From NCBI RefSeq assembly GCF_001510665.1, contig NZ_LMTI01000006.1:340516-404515 (forward strand): a DNA stretch of 64,000 nt, given 5' to 3'. The DNA comes from Bacillus sp. FJAT-27445. GTDB taxonomy: Bacteria; Bacillota; Bacilli; Bacillales; Cytobacillaceae. Shown in pieces: positions 51,962 through 60,882 of the stretch. Below the pieces are notes generated by a model. That model saw nothing but the letters and a program-made list of their open reading frames with translations, made no database searches and was not told where the DNA came from. The position numbers were made by a program, and so were the translations under genes. Each line of letters starts with the position of its first letter. Position 1 is the first letter of the stretch.

Positions 51962-52309
51962 TTAAAAGAGAAAAATATAACCATATAATGTACAAATTAA
52001 CATTAATAAGAATGATACAATAAATGCCTTTAAGCTTTTGATATACTTCCATTCGAAAAATGATTGGAATCCAAAAAATATTGCTAAAAAAATTAGTAAA
52101 AATCTATTAATGACGACTTCATCCGATATGTCTATTACAAAAAAGATTAGAGATAAACCTGTTATAGCGAGTAAAATTCTTCCCCAGAAGTAAACATTCT
52201 TCCCATCCGTTTCGGATATTTCTTGCCCTCCTGGACCGACAATCCATCTCCTTAGAAAGTACTCTAATACTACAAGAAGCAATACAAAAATCAGTGAGGA
52301 AAAATACAT
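51962..52309 (-). CDS. DUF4181 membrane protein
   Basis: 115 residues with three or four membrane segments and the conserved loop RRWIVGPGGQEISETDGKN. GGGGGAG before the ATG. The gene is clearly richer in A+T than its neighbours and sits next to an IS-end-like palindrome, so it may have been acquired. Function unknown. Confidence 0.75.
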   Translation of the reverse strand: MYFSSLIFVLLLVVLEYFLRRWIVGPGGQEISETDGKNVYFWGRILLAITGLSLIFFVIDISDEVVINRFLLIFLAIFFGFQSFFEWKYIKSLKAFIVSFLLMLICTLYGYIFLF

Positions 52310-52544
52310 AATAACTCCCCCCTATTTTACAAAAACTGTCCTGTTAGCTTTTCATAAGCTTTATTTCATCTTAACAAATATATTTGGATTTAACTTCCAG
52401 TAGAAACCTTTTTCGCGAGATAATTCGCATAACAATAAGCGGCTGTAATTGCAGGAGTATGACAGTCATTATTCCCTTAGAAATTTGGGTTTGTTTATCA
52501 GGTGTTTAAAGGGCCCATTTATGAAGTACTCACTGCAAAAAGAA

Positions 52545-52573
52545 AAAGGGATTACACCAGGTGCAATCCCTTT
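52545..52573 (-). terminator. Terminator of katA
   Basis: On the minus strand AAAGGGATT and AATCCCTTT pair around an 11-base loop, followed by TTCTTTTT. It starts 8 bp after the katA stop codon. Confidence 0.82.
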
Positions 52574-52580
52574 AAATGAT

Positions 52581-54035
52581 TTATGCTTCTACCGGAACCG
52601 GAAGGCCGAGCCCTTCGGCAACACGGGTTCCATATTCTTTGTCGGCTTTCAGGAAATGCTGGATTTGGCGTAATTTAATGTCATCGCGCTCAACCGGTTT
52701 CATCGCCCCAACGATATTGGCGACAAGCCTCGCTCTTTCTTCTTCGCTCATTAGGCGGTACAGGTCGCCGGCCTGGGTATAATGGTCACCGTGGTCGTAG
52801 GCGGTGCTGAACGCGGCGCCGGAAATCTCATATGGCGCAATTTTATTTTCCTGTGTTTCCTTAGGGCCGCCAAAGCTGTTCGGTTCATAGTAGACTGATC
52901 CGCCGCCATTATTGTCGAACCTCATCTGGCCATCACGCTGATAGTTGTTCACTTCGGTGCGCGGACGGTTGATAGGCAGCAGGTTATGGTTTGCACCCAC
53001 TCGATAACGGTGCGCATCCGAATAGGCAAACAGGCGTCCCTGCAGCATTTTATCAGGCGAAGCTTCAATTCCTGGAACAAAACTCCCTGGGGAAAAAGTT
53101 GCCTGTTCAACTTCTGCAAAATAGTTTTCAGGATTTTTATTCAGGACCATCCGGCCGACTTCCTGAAGCGGATAATCCTTTTGGGACCAAACCTTTGTAA
53201 CATCGAACGGATCCCAGCGGTATGTATCCGCGTCCGCCAACGGCATGATTTGGACATACAAGGTCCAGGCAGGATATTCTCCTTTTTCAATCGCATTATG
53301 CAAGTCTTCGATATGGTAATCGGGATTTGTACCGGCAAGCTCAGCAGCTGTTTCAGTAGCAAGGTTTGCAATGCCTTGTTCAGTCTTGAAATGGTACTTC
53401 ACCCAAAAGGCTTCACCTGCTGCATTTACCCACTTAAACGTATGGCTTCCAAAACCATGCATGTGGCGGAAGGTCGCCGGAATACCTCTGTCAGAGAAAA
53501 GAATGGTTACCTGGTGAAGCGATTCAGGTGAAAGGGACCAGAAATCCCAGACAGCATTTGGATTTTTCAGGTGAGTTTTTGGATCACGCTTTTGTGTATG
53601 GATAAAATCAGGGAACTTGATTGCATCGCGAATAAAAAACACAGGTGTATTGTTTCCGACTAGGTCATAATTGCCTTCTTCAGTATAAAACTTGACAGCA
53701 AAGCCCCGCGGGTCACGGACGGTGTCAGCAGATCCTAGCTCTCCGGCCACCGTTGAAAAGCGGATGAACATTGGAGTCCGTTTGCCCACTCCCGACAGAA
53801 ACTTGGCTTTTGTGAATGGGGTTACATCCTTTGTTACTTCTAAATACCCATGGGCGCCTGCACCTTTTGCATGAACGACTCGCTCAGGCACACGTTCGCG
53901 GTTGAAATGAGCCAGTTTTTCAAGCAAATGGACGTCTTGGATGAGAGTCGGACCACGATGACCGGCAGTTAAAGAATTTTGGTTGTCGCCAACCGGCGCA
54001 CCCCAGCTCGTTGTAAGCTTGTTCTTGTTTTCCAT
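52581..54035 (-). CDS. katA: Vegetative catalase
   Basis: 484 residues, a clade III small-subunit heme catalase. Seen: [15 protein letters not shown] with the active His (about 54), [35 protein letters not shown] with the distal Asn (about 127), and the heme-tyrosine signature [14 protein letters not shown] (about 334-347). It breaks down hydrogen peroxide in the cytoplasm. GGAGGAG precedes the ATG. A perfect PerR box 65 bp upstream implies peroxide-induced expression. Confidence 0.97.
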   Translation of the reverse strand: MENKNKLTTSWGAPVGDNQNSLTAGHRGPTLIQDVHLLEKLAHFNRERVPERVVHAKGAGAHGYLEVTKDVTPFTKAKFLSGVGKRTPMFIRFSTVAGELGSADTVRDPRGFAVKFYTEEGNYDLVGNNTPVFFIRDAIKFPDFIHTQKRDPKTHLKNPNAVWDFWSLSPESLHQVTILFSDRGIPATFRHMHGFGSHTFKWVNAAGEAFWVKYHFKTEQGIANLATETAAELAGTNPDYHIEDLHNAIEKGEYPAWTLYVQIMPLADADTYRWDPFDVTKVWSQKDYPLQEVGRMVLNKNPENYFAEVEQATFSPGSFVPGIEASPDKMLQGRLFAYSDAHRYRVGANHNLLPINRPRTEVNNYQRDGQMRFDNNGGGSVYYEPNSFGGPKETQENKIAPYEISGAAFSTAYDHGDHYTQAGDLYRLMSEEERARLVANIVGAMKPVERDDIKLRQIQHFLKADKEYGTRVAEGLGLPVPVEA

Positions 54036-54099
54036 AATTTCTCCTCCTATAACATTATTAACACGGTGTAAATAGTATTAAAGAATAATAACTATTAAT

Positions 54100-54114
54100 T
54101 TATAATTATTATAA
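54100..54114. promoter_or_regulatory. PerR box before katA
   Basis: TTATAATTATTATAA matches the PerR consensus (TTATAATNATTATAA) at every position. PerR represses katA until oxidised by peroxide. Confidence 0.88.
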
Positions 54115-54250
54115 TTTATTCTGAGATGCATAGTCAAATAATTACCAATCATTTCAATAACCTTTTGGCCAGGCAGTAAAGTATATGCTCTTTTTGCGGG
54201 GGAATGACCGTAAAATGAATCCTCCAAGACCAAAAGGGGGGATAATACAC

Positions 54251-54284
54251 AAAAAAAGCAGCAAGCCGAATTTATGGCTGCTGC
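54251..54284 (-). terminator. Terminator of the C39 peptidase gene
   Basis: AGCAGC..GCC / GGC..GCTGCT hairpin with a small internal loop; on the minus strand it is followed by seven T. Confidence 0.75.
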
Positions 54285-54297
54285 TTCTCCTAATCTA

Positions 54298-55077
54298 TCA
54301 ATCGTTGATTACGACTGCCTGGCTTCCCATCTGTTCCCAAGCCTTAATGAAATTGCTTCTGTTTGCCTTCCTGTCTTTCGTTCCATACGGATCATTAAAG
54401 TAAATAAAGTTTTCGTCAAAACCGGTCAGGGCGACACTGTGCATTTTAAAGGTAATGTTCACCTTTCCTTCCGGCGTATCCCACGTTGTAAAATTGGCGT
54501 CCCCAAGCGGAGCGTAAACAGTGTTGATAATCACCCATACTGGCGAGCCGGCAGCCATCTTTTCAAAAACAGCATCGAATGTTTTGCCAGTCAAGTCCTC
54601 GGCTCTGGCCCCGGCGTACTCCTTGGCCAGTTCAAAAATTGGCCCATGGTAGACTCCTAAGCCGGGCCCAACCTCCATATTTCCAACAAAGCCTGTATAA
54701 GGATTCCCATTTTGGCCATTACCATATTTAAGTGGAACCCTTTTCACCTTATTTGCCAGTTCGCCTTTCGAAACCTCGATTCCCTTATAGTTCAGGACCA
54801 TGGCCAGACTCGTGACTTCGCATCCATTGTAAAGCTTTGGATTTGCCATTTGATTGAGCAGCGGTACATCAAGATTGATGCTATCCACCTGCTTTTGGGA
54901 GGGAGGTATCTCTTTTTTCTCCATTCTCCGCTCTGCCTTCGAAGCATATGTCATTATCAGCTTTTCTTTTTCTTTTTTTATAAAAATAGAAGCCTTCTCC
55001 TGGCCTGGAAGAAGAAAAAATCCTGTGAGCAGGACAAGTGCGATGAGCGCGCTTCCATAACCAATCAATTTCCCCAT
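54298..55077 (-). CDS. C39-family peptidase, exported (YvpB-like)
   Basis: 259 residues. Membrane anchor or signal (about 5-25), then a papain-like C39 domain: catalytic Cys in LYNGCEVTSLAMVL (about residue 85), His in KMHSVALTGFD (about 213), Asp in YFNDPYGT (about 225). Unlike bacteriocin-processing peptidases it is not fused to an ABC transporter. Substrate unknown. It is in the same direction as katA, without a shared promoter in view. Confidence 0.85.
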   Translation of the reverse strand: MGKLIGYGSALIALVLLTGFFLLPGQEKASIFIKKEKEKLIMTYASKAERRMEKKEIPPSQKQVDSINLDVPLLNQMANPKLYNGCEVTSLAMVLNYKGIEVSKGELANKVKRVPLKYGNGQNGNPYTGFVGNMEVGPGLGVYHGPIFELAKEYAGARAEDLTGKTFDAVFEKMAAGSPVWVIINTVYAPLGDANFTTWDTPEGKVNITFKMHSVALTGFDENFIYFNDPYGTKDRKANRSNFIKAWEQMGSQAVVIND

Positions 55078-55230
55078 ACGACGTTCCCACCTATACTCTC
55101 TAATCCATTTACTCTATAACTATTTTACTATCCATACTTTAAAGTTTAGCAAACAAATAAGAATAGTCCACACATAAGTTTCCAAAATGAGAAATAAGAC
55201 CCACCAAAACAGGAATTTTTTTAAAAAAAA

Positions 55231-55253
55231 AGCACGGGCTAAATGCCCGCGCT
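55231..55253 (-). terminator. Terminator of the YceI-family gene
   Basis: AGCACGGGC, loop TAAAT, GCCCGCGCT; on the minus strand followed by eight T. Confidence 0.85.
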
Positions 55254-55259
55254 CGTAAT

Positions 55260-55793
55260 TTATTCTGCTTTCGCTGCCTGGATTTCAAAAGAAATTTTGA
55301 TTTTATCGCCAACTAGGACGCCGCCTGTTTCAAGCGCTGCATTCCATGTAAGCCCATAATCCGCACGGTTGATGCTTCCGGTTCCGCTGAAGCCAACCTT
55401 TTCGTTGCCCCATGGATCCTTTCCTGAGCCTTCGTAAACGACCTTGAATGTTTCTGGGCGTGTTACTTCACGGATGGTAAGATCCCCTGTAACATCATAT
55501 TCGCCTTCATCAGTTTTCGAGATTTGCGTCGATGTGAAAGTGATTTTCGGGTTGTTCTCAACATCAAAGAAATCTGCGGAACGGAGGTGGTTGTCACGGT
55601 CCCCATTCCGGGTGTCAATGCTTGCCGCATCAATCGAGAATGTAATATCCGCATTAGTCAGATCGTTCGGGTCCGCCGCAACTGTAGCATCAAATGCTTG
55701 GAAGCTTCCTTTCACATTTGCAATCATCATGTGCCTTACTGAAAAATCTATACCGCTGTGCGCCGGGTCAATTGCCCAATTTGTTTTTACCAT
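55260..55793 (-). CDS. YceI-family lipid-binding protein
   Basis: 177 residues, no signal peptide. WAIDPAHSGIDFSVRHMMIA at the start and GTGSINRADYGLTWN near the end are typical. The family forms an extended lipocalin-like barrel that binds isoprenoids such as polyprenyl quinones. In bacilli it is cytoplasmic and of unclear role. GGAGGAG before the ATG. Confidence 0.92.
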   Translation of the reverse strand: MVKTNWAIDPAHSGIDFSVRHMMIANVKGSFQAFDATVAADPNDLTNADITFSIDAASIDTRNGDRDNHLRSADFFDVENNPKITFTSTQISKTDEGEYDVTGDLTIREVTRPETFKVVYEGSGKDPWGNEKVGFSGTGSINRADYGLTWNAALETGGVLVGDKIKISFEIQAAKAE

Positions 55794-56090
55794 TTTTCTT
55801 CTCCTCCTAAATACGTATTGATGTAAAATATTTTTAATTTGAGATAATTTATTTCAAAGTAATTATATAAAGAGTTGGCTTGTTTTGTCAAATAAAAAAT
55901 TTTGCGAAATAAAAACTTTCTCATTTTTTCGAGAATTCATTCTGGATTATAAGCTGAGGAAGGTTCCTTTTGAGGATTGAAAAACTGGAAAGAGGGTAAA
56001 CTTAAATGGGCTTCGCCCGGCATAGTGAAAAAATCTATTCATAAGATGGCGGGCGATAGGATAACGAATAACAGATCAGGAGGAAATGTC

Positions 56091-56531
56091 ATGAGCAAAA
56101 AGTTAACAAATATTGTCAACAAACAGGTAGCGAACTGGAGTGTCCTTTATATTAAGTTGCATAATTATCATTGGTACGTAACAGGCCCGGAATTCTTTAC
56201 GCTTCATGCAAAATTCGAGGAGTTATACAATGAAGCGGGAATCCATATTGATGAACTTGCTGAAAGGCTGCTGGCGCTGGGTGAAAAGCCAGTAGCGACT
56301 ATGGAGGATTGTCTTAAAACTGCATCCATTAAGGAAGCGAAAGGTGGAGAAAATGCGAACGATATGGTTCGGTCCGTGGTGGAGGATTTCACTACTATCA
56401 TCGACGAGTTAAAGGAAGGGATGGACCTAGCTACTGAAACAGGCGATGAGACAACAGGCGACATGCTGCTGGCCATTCATGCCAGCCTTGAAAAGCATGT
56501 CTGGATGCTTAATTCCTTTCTCGGAAAGTAA
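56091..56531 (+). CDS. dps: Dps-family ferritin-like protein
   Basis: 146 residues. [25 protein letters not shown] carries the His, Asp/Glu ligands of the inter-subunit ferroxidase site (about 28-52; split as [10 protein letters not shown] and [11 protein letters not shown]), and [16 protein letters not shown] follows. It forms a 12-mer that stores iron and protects DNA from peroxide. ATG at 56091 follows AGGAGG; longer starts upstream are not family-like. I found no clear PerR box before it, unlike mrgA. Confidence 0.9.
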   Translation: MSKKLTNIVNKQVANWSVLYIKLHNYHWYVTGPEFFTLHAKFEELYNEAGIHIDELAERLLALGEKPVATMEDCLKTASIKEAKGGENANDMVRSVVEDFTTIIDELKEGMDLATETGDETTGDMLLAIHASLEKHVWMLNSFLGK

Positions 56532-56546
56532 AAATAAAATAAATAA

Positions 56547-56582
56547 AAAACAGGACTGGCGAAAAAGTGCCAGTCCTGTTTT
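56547..56582 (+). terminator. Terminator after dps
   Basis: AAAACAGGACTGGC, loop GAAAAAGT, GCCAGTCCTGTTTT: a perfect 14-bp stem with T tract. The tRNA genes on the other strand end nearby. Confidence 0.9.
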
Positions 56583-56601
56583 ATTTTTCAAAAACATAAG
56601 A

Positions 56602-56688
56602 GGAGAAGATGAGATTCGAACTCACGCGACGGTTACCCGCCCTAGCGCATTTCGAGTGCGCCCCCTTGAACCACTTGGGTACTTCTCC
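56602..56688 (-). tRNA. tRNA-Ser(CGA)
   Basis: 87 nt with a long variable arm. Acceptor GGAGAAG/CTTCTCC, anticodon stem GCGCA-CTCGAAA-TGCGC giving CGA, T arm with GTTCGAATC. CCA is not encoded. Confidence 0.92.
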
Positions 56689-56697
56689 ATAATGTAG

Positions 56698-56771
56698 TGG
56701 AGCGGGTGAGGGGAATCGAACCCCCGCCATCAGCTTGGGAAGCTGGAGTTCTGCCATTAAACTACACCCGC
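56698..56771 (-). tRNA. tRNA-Gly(CCC)
   Basis: 74 nt including encoded CCA. Acceptor GCGGGTG/CACCCGC, anticodon loop TTCCCAA giving CCC, T arm GGGGGTTCGATTCCCC. One mismatch (C-A) closes the anticodon stem. Confidence 0.92.
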
Positions 56772-56807
56772 AGGCAGAATAAAATTATTGCATTTTAAAG
56801 AAAAAAG

Positions 56808-56891
56808 TGCGGATGAGAGGACTTGAACCTCCACGGGGTTGCCCCCACTAGAACCTGAATCTAGCGCGTCTGCCGATTCCGCCACACCCGC
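56808..56891 (-). tRNA. tRNA-Leu(CAG)
   Basis: 84 nt with a long variable arm. Acceptor GCGGGTG/CATCCGC, anticodon stem CTAGA-TTCAGGT-TCTAG giving CAG. CCA is not encoded. Third member of a minus-strand tRNA cluster. Confidence 0.93.
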
Positions 56892-57056
56892 ATGTATAAG
56901 AAAAACAGCATTAATAATATACCATATTAGCACTGGCTTTTAAAGAGGAAATTTCTCCTATGCAAGAAAATCGTCGTTGGGGCAAAAAGCTTTTCCAAAT
57001 TGGGAAATTAGTAATAAAATGGAATAAAGCGTCAACTTGAAAGGTGGGATTTAGCG

Positions 57057-57632
57057 ATGCAGCTATCCAGGACGGTGTTCCTTTTATTCCTTCTCTTCTT
57101 TTCGTTTGGACTTGCGGTTAATGCGACAAGCTGGGTAAAGCTTAAGCCGGAGGAAGTAGTTAGCAGGGCGGAAATTGTTGTTGTTGGCAAATACGATTTT
57201 TCAAGCGAACCGATTAATGGGGAGCCCCCTTTTACCCATGGCTATGACTTCATTGTACAAAAGGTATATAAAGATTCGACCATTGCTTCACCTTTGAAGG
57301 TTGGCATTGATATGTTTGATTATGGCTGGGTTAAGGAATTCCAGCAGCAGGGTGGAACCTTCCTGCTTTTTCTCGAGGATGACCCTATTGGGTTTATGAC
57401 GCCTGTAGGCGGGCCAAATGGAATGATCCAATTGAAAAACGGAAAAATCCATATCGAGGAACAAGAGAGAAGAACGTTTTTTGAGAGTTATGTAAAAGAG
57501 CAGGAAAAGGCAATTTCAAAAAAGGGTATAACCGGTACCCCTGGCTGGCAGCGGTATTTGATGCCGGTTATTTACATAGTTCTTTCCGGCGTAATCATTT
57601 TTATAGTAATTAAGACAATTCGCGCCAAATAG
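57057..57632 (+). CDS. Exported or membrane-anchored protein of unknown function
   Basis: 191 residues. Signal peptide (about 5-22, ending VNATS), an outer domain with beta character (EEVVSRAEIVVVGKYDFSSE, then FDYGWVKEF and GGTFLLFLEDD), and a C-terminal membrane helix (about 165-187) with a short basic tail. Topology: outside domain anchored at its end. AGGTGGGA precedes the ATG. Family not recognised. It may be co-transcribed with the ABC exporter 78 bp downstream. Confidence 0.72.
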   Translation: MQLSRTVFLLFLLFFSFGLAVNATSWVKLKPEEVVSRAEIVVVGKYDFSSEPINGEPPFTHGYDFIVQKVYKDSTIASPLKVGIDMFDYGWVKEFQQQGGTFLLFLEDDPIGFMTPVGGPNGMIQLKNGKIHIEEQERRTFFESYVKEQEKAISKKGITGTPGWQRYLMPVIYIVLSGVIIFIVIKTIRAK

Positions 57633-57710
57633 GCAGGCAACAAAGATATTTTTATTAAAAACGCAGATAGTTTCCTTAGGAACGTATAAAAGATAGAAGG
57701 GGGAGAACGA

Positions 57711-58622
57711 ATGGAGATCATCCGCGTTCAGAATGTTCATAAAGAGATAAACGGCATAAGTATATTGAAAGATATTAATTTTAGGATAAAAGAAGGAAGC
57801 ATCATCGGGCTGCTTGGCCCGAATGGCGCGGGAAAAACGACGATGCTCAGGCTGATGAACGGGGTTATTGATGCCACGAGCGGAACGATGAGCATCTTTG
57901 GGTTCGACCCTAAGCGCGAAGGGGAAGAAATCCGCAAACGGTCCGGAATCGTTACGGAGAGCGCCTCGCTTTACCATGAGATGAGCGCCTTGGCCAACCT
58001 GAACTTTTTCGCGGACATATACGAAGTTTCCGATAAAGCGAGAATTGGCTATTTGCTTGAACAGTTTAATCTTGCCCATGTAAAAGACCAAAATGTCGGT
58101 ACCTTTTCAACCGGGATGAAAAAACGCCTTGCGCTTGCCAAGGCGCTCCTCCATAAACCTCGGCTGCTGTTCCTTGATGAACCTACGAATGGCCTTGATC
58201 CGGAAGGTATTAATGAAGTAATCCATTATTTAAAGAGGATTAACGAGGAGGAAGGAGTCACCATCGTCATTTGTTCCCATGTCCTGCACCAGCTTGAGGA
58301 TATTTGCGATTCTTTCCTATTCCTCAAGAAGGGACAACTAGTGGAGAAAGGCAACAGGAGGGAACTCGAAGAAAAGTATTTAAAGGAGGTCAAATTGCTT
58401 GTTGAGACGAATCTAAAAGTGGCCTCTTCAGGCTTTTACACCGGTTATCCCTTTGAAAAGAAGGGCGAGGGCCTGATTGAATTCACGCTAGAATCCAAGG
58501 ATCAAATTTCTCCACTGATTGAAAAAATCCTAACCAAAGCCTGGGTTCATGAATGCAAAATTACGAACAGAAGCCTGGAGGCGCTGTATTTTAAAATAAA
58601 GGGGGACACCGGGGATGAATAA
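57711..58622 (+). CDS. ABC transporter ATP-binding protein (ABC-2 type exporter)
   Basis: 303 residues. Walker A GPNGAGKTTML (about residue 39), signature FSTGMKKRLALAK (about 132), Walker B LLFLDEPTNGLDPEG (about 152), switch His in CSHVLHQLED. C-terminal extension of about 75 residues is common in ABC-2 and Na+ or antibiotic exporters. AAGGGGGGAG before the ATG. Overlaps the permease gene by 8 bp. Confidence 0.92.
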   Translation: MEIIRVQNVHKEINGISILKDINFRIKEGSIIGLLGPNGAGKTTMLRLMNGVIDATSGTMSIFGFDPKREGEEIRKRSGIVTESASLYHEMSALANLNFFADIYEVSDKARIGYLLEQFNLAHVKDQNVGTFSTGMKKRLALAKALLHKPRLLFLDEPTNGLDPEGINEVIHYLKRINEEEGVTIVICSHVLHQLEDICDSFLFLKKGQLVEKGNRRELEEKYLKEVKLLVETNLKVASSGFYTGYPFEKKGEGLIEFTLESKDQISPLIEKILTKAWVHECKITNRSLEALYFKIKGDTGDE

Positions 58623-59457
58623 AGCTATTGTGATGGCTATTGCAAAAAAAGATTTAAAAGCAGCCTTTACTTCCAAAAAGGTTTGGGTACCTATGTCCAT
58701 CCTCGCAGTCATGCTCTGTGTTCTGCTTCCGACAGCATTCGCAGCCCTTGGACTGCATACCAATCTGTTGGCTGCCGATGCGAAGGACATTGAAAAACCA
58801 ATCAACGCCTTCATTGAAAAATTTCCTGATGGGGAAATGGGAGAGAAGCTTGCTTCATTGCCCGACCTTGGCTCGAAGTTTGTTTACTTTTTCATGTCGT
58901 TCATGATGATTCCATTCTTCCTTTTGGTCGCCATCATCAACTCGTCCGTAACAGCTTCGAATAGCTTTGCCGGGGAGAAGGAACGCAAAACGCTTGAAAC
59001 GCTGTTATTCGCGCCAATATCCATTAAGGATTTGTTTATCGGGAAGGTTATTGCCTCACTTGTTCCGGCCCTAGGCATTACATTTGCCGCTTATTTTATC
59101 GACATTGTCGTTATCAACGTAATTACATACCCTTATTTTGGGGAGCTGCTCTTTGTGAAAAGCGTCTGGCTCCTGCTGATCTTTTGGGTCACTCCCGCGC
59201 TTGTATTATTCAACATCGCCCTGAACGTCCTCATCTCCGCAAAGGTGAAAACTTTCCAGGAAGCCCAGCAGCTGGGTGGTTTAATGGTGCTTCCAATCAT
59301 TCTAATCCTGGTCAGCCAGGCAACGGGATTATTTTTCGTAAGCCCGCTTGTATTGGTTTTGATTGGCGCTTTTCTCCTTGCCGCCAATGTTGTATTGCTA
59401 AAAGGTATCATGAAGTTCAACCAGCGAAATGCTCTTTTCGAAAGCCAGATTCATTAA
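58615..59457 (+). CDS. ABC-2 type permease
   Basis: 280 residues. Six or so membrane segments; large extracellular loop after the first (about 45-85), then GEKERKTLETLLFAPISIKDLFIGK (only part quoted as motif: ERKTLETLLFAPIS), the classical ABC-2 coupling segment. Partner of the ATPase just before. Substrate unknown. Confidence 0.88.
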   Translation: MNKAIVMAIAKKDLKAAFTSKKVWVPMSILAVMLCVLLPTAFAALGLHTNLLAADAKDIEKPINAFIEKFPDGEMGEKLASLPDLGSKFVYFFMSFMMIPFFLLVAIINSSVTASNSFAGEKERKTLETLLFAPISIKDLFIGKVIASLVPALGITFAAYFIDIVVINVITYPYFGELLFVKSVWLLLIFWVTPALVLFNIALNVLISAKVKTFQEAQQLGGLMVLPIILILVSQATGLFFVSPLVLVLIGAFLLAANVVLLKGIMKFNQRNALFESQIH

Positions 59458-59527
59458 TGTCATCTTTTAAAGATGACTTATTTGGGTAAAATGATTTGAA
59501 AAAGCTGATGGAATGGAGGAAGTCGGT

Positions 59528-59986
59528 ATGTTTACTGTCAAGCCGGTCGGCAGGGTTTGCAACAATCGCAAAGAAGTAAAAGACGATCATTGGGGTGAAG
59601 TCATTTCCGAAATCGAAATGAATGAAATTCTGGACGGCACCTGCCTGGATGGGATTGAAGAGTTTTCCCATCTCGAAATTTTATTCCTGTTCCATCTGGT
59701 TACAGAGGATAAAATTGAATTCTGCGCTAAAAGGCCAAGGAATAATCCTGACTGGCCTGTAACCGGTATTTTTGCGCAGAGGGGGAAGAACCGCCCAAAC
59801 AGAATAGGTGCGACGATTGTGCGGCTTCTAAAGCGGGATGGGAATAAGCTGACAGTGGCAGGGCTGGATGCTATCGACGGTACTCCAGTCATCGATATTA
59901 AACCTGTCCTGAAGGAATTTTTGCCGAAAGAGGATGTAAAGCAGCCGCGATGGGCTACCGAGCTGATGGAGGATTACTGGAAGTAA
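59528..59986 (+). CDS. TrmO-like tRNA m6t6A methyltransferase (TsaA/UPF0066)
   Basis: 152 residues. FTVKPVGRVCNNRKEVKDDH at the start and PDWPVTGIFAQRGKNRPNRIG with the conserved GxFAxRxxxRPNxIG motif (about 74-95) mark the family. It uses S-adenosylmethionine to methylate t6A37 in tRNA-Thr. ATG at 59528 lies 7 bases after GGAGG; the longer frame from 59513 is less likely. Short members such as this lack the C-terminal domain of E. coli TrmO. Confidence 0.85.
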   Translation: MFTVKPVGRVCNNRKEVKDDHWGEVISEIEMNEILDGTCLDGIEEFSHLEILFLFHLVTEDKIEFCAKRPRNNPDWPVTGIFAQRGKNRPNRIGATIVRLLKRDGNKLTVAGLDAIDGTPVIDIKPVLKEFLPKEDVKQPRWATELMEDYWK

Positions 59987-59994
59987 GTATAAGA

Positions 59995-60018
59995 AAGGCG
60001 GCCTCCAAAGGTCGCCTT
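59995..60018. terminator. Terminator between the trmO-like gene and the GNAT gene
   Basis: AAGGCGGCCT, loop CCAA, AGGTCGCCTT: a 10-bp stem with one G-U pair. The two genes converge here. Confidence 0.8.
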
Positions 60019-60026
60019 CATTGCTA

Positions 60027-60848
60027 TTAGATATATTCATAATAATCCTGTGCGTGGTACGATTGAAAACCGCATGATTCATACAGCCCCAGGGCATGCG
60101 CATTTTTTGCTTCAACCTCCAAAAATAACGGCCTGCCTGCCTTTGCTTCCTCGGAAATGATCCATGACAGGGCCTTTCTGCCAATCCCTTTCCCCTGGTA
60201 TTCGGGCAATACAGCAAACCCATATATCCATGCTTCGTCATTTGGATGGTCGACTCGCATTTTGCCGACTGGCTCGCCATTCGCTTCAACAATATAAAAA
60301 TTTTCTATGCTGTTAGCCTTCAGTTCCTTGTGATAAGCGGCAGCCTCTTGTTCAGAGAAGCCGAAACATTCCACCTCAAGGCGGATTTCCAGGCGTTCAT
60401 CTTCATCGGTTGAAGGCCGCAAACGAATGCCATCGCATGAAGGAGGAGAGGTCCCATCCCATTTCATTTGGTATTCCGTCACATAAAATCGTGTTGAGAG
60501 AGATTCAAGAAAATCCTTGGCCGAACGGGAATCAGCAGGTGCATTAAGGAGAATCTGCCTCGCGCCGCGGTTTTTCGCTTCTTCGATCGCTTCTTTCAAT
60601 AACGCGGTGAAAATCCCTTTCCTTCGGTATTCAGGGTGGACCATCCCACACAGCTCAACTTTATTACCAAAGCCATAAAGGCCAACAAAACCAACGAGCT
60701 GTCCGCTTTCATAATAGAAAAAATCCTCTTTTTTCCCTTCTGTTCTCGCGGAGAGCATATCCCAGTTCAATTTCAACTGGAATCCGCCTTCCTCCTCACA
60801 TAAACTCTGCAATTTTTTTATTCCTTCCAACTGCCACTCTGCAAGCAT
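60027..60848 (-). CDS. Tandem GNAT acetyltransferase
   Basis: 273 residues with two GNAT folds. First (about 1-125): LCGMVHPEYRRKGIFTALL holds the acetyl-CoA loop RRKGIF. Second (about 140-273): IYGFAVLPEYQGKGIGRKAL with the canonical QGKGIG. Two active-looking acetyl-CoA sites in one chain occur in mycothiol-synthase-like proteins, but the substrate here is unknown. The gene lies next to the LysR regulator in the same direction. Confidence 0.88.
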   Translation of the reverse strand: MLAEWQLEGIKKLQSLCEEEGGFQLKLNWDMLSARTEGKKEDFFYYESGQLVGFVGLYGFGNKVELCGMVHPEYRRKGIFTALLKEAIEEAKNRGARQILLNAPADSRSAKDFLESLSTRFYVTEYQMKWDGTSPPSCDGIRLRPSTDEDERLEIRLEVECFGFSEQEAAAYHKELKANSIENFYIVEANGEPVGKMRVDHPNDEAWIYGFAVLPEYQGKGIGRKALSWIISEEAKAGRPLFLEVEAKNAHALGLYESCGFQSYHAQDYYEYI

Positions 60849-60882
60849 GATATTCCCCCTGTCTTAAAAAAAACCGTCTACC

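Noticed and set aside
55977-56090. Upstream extension of Dps and a GGGTAA sequence as a sigma-B promoter
   Set aside because: The extension is not family-like, and no matching -35 lies at the right distance.
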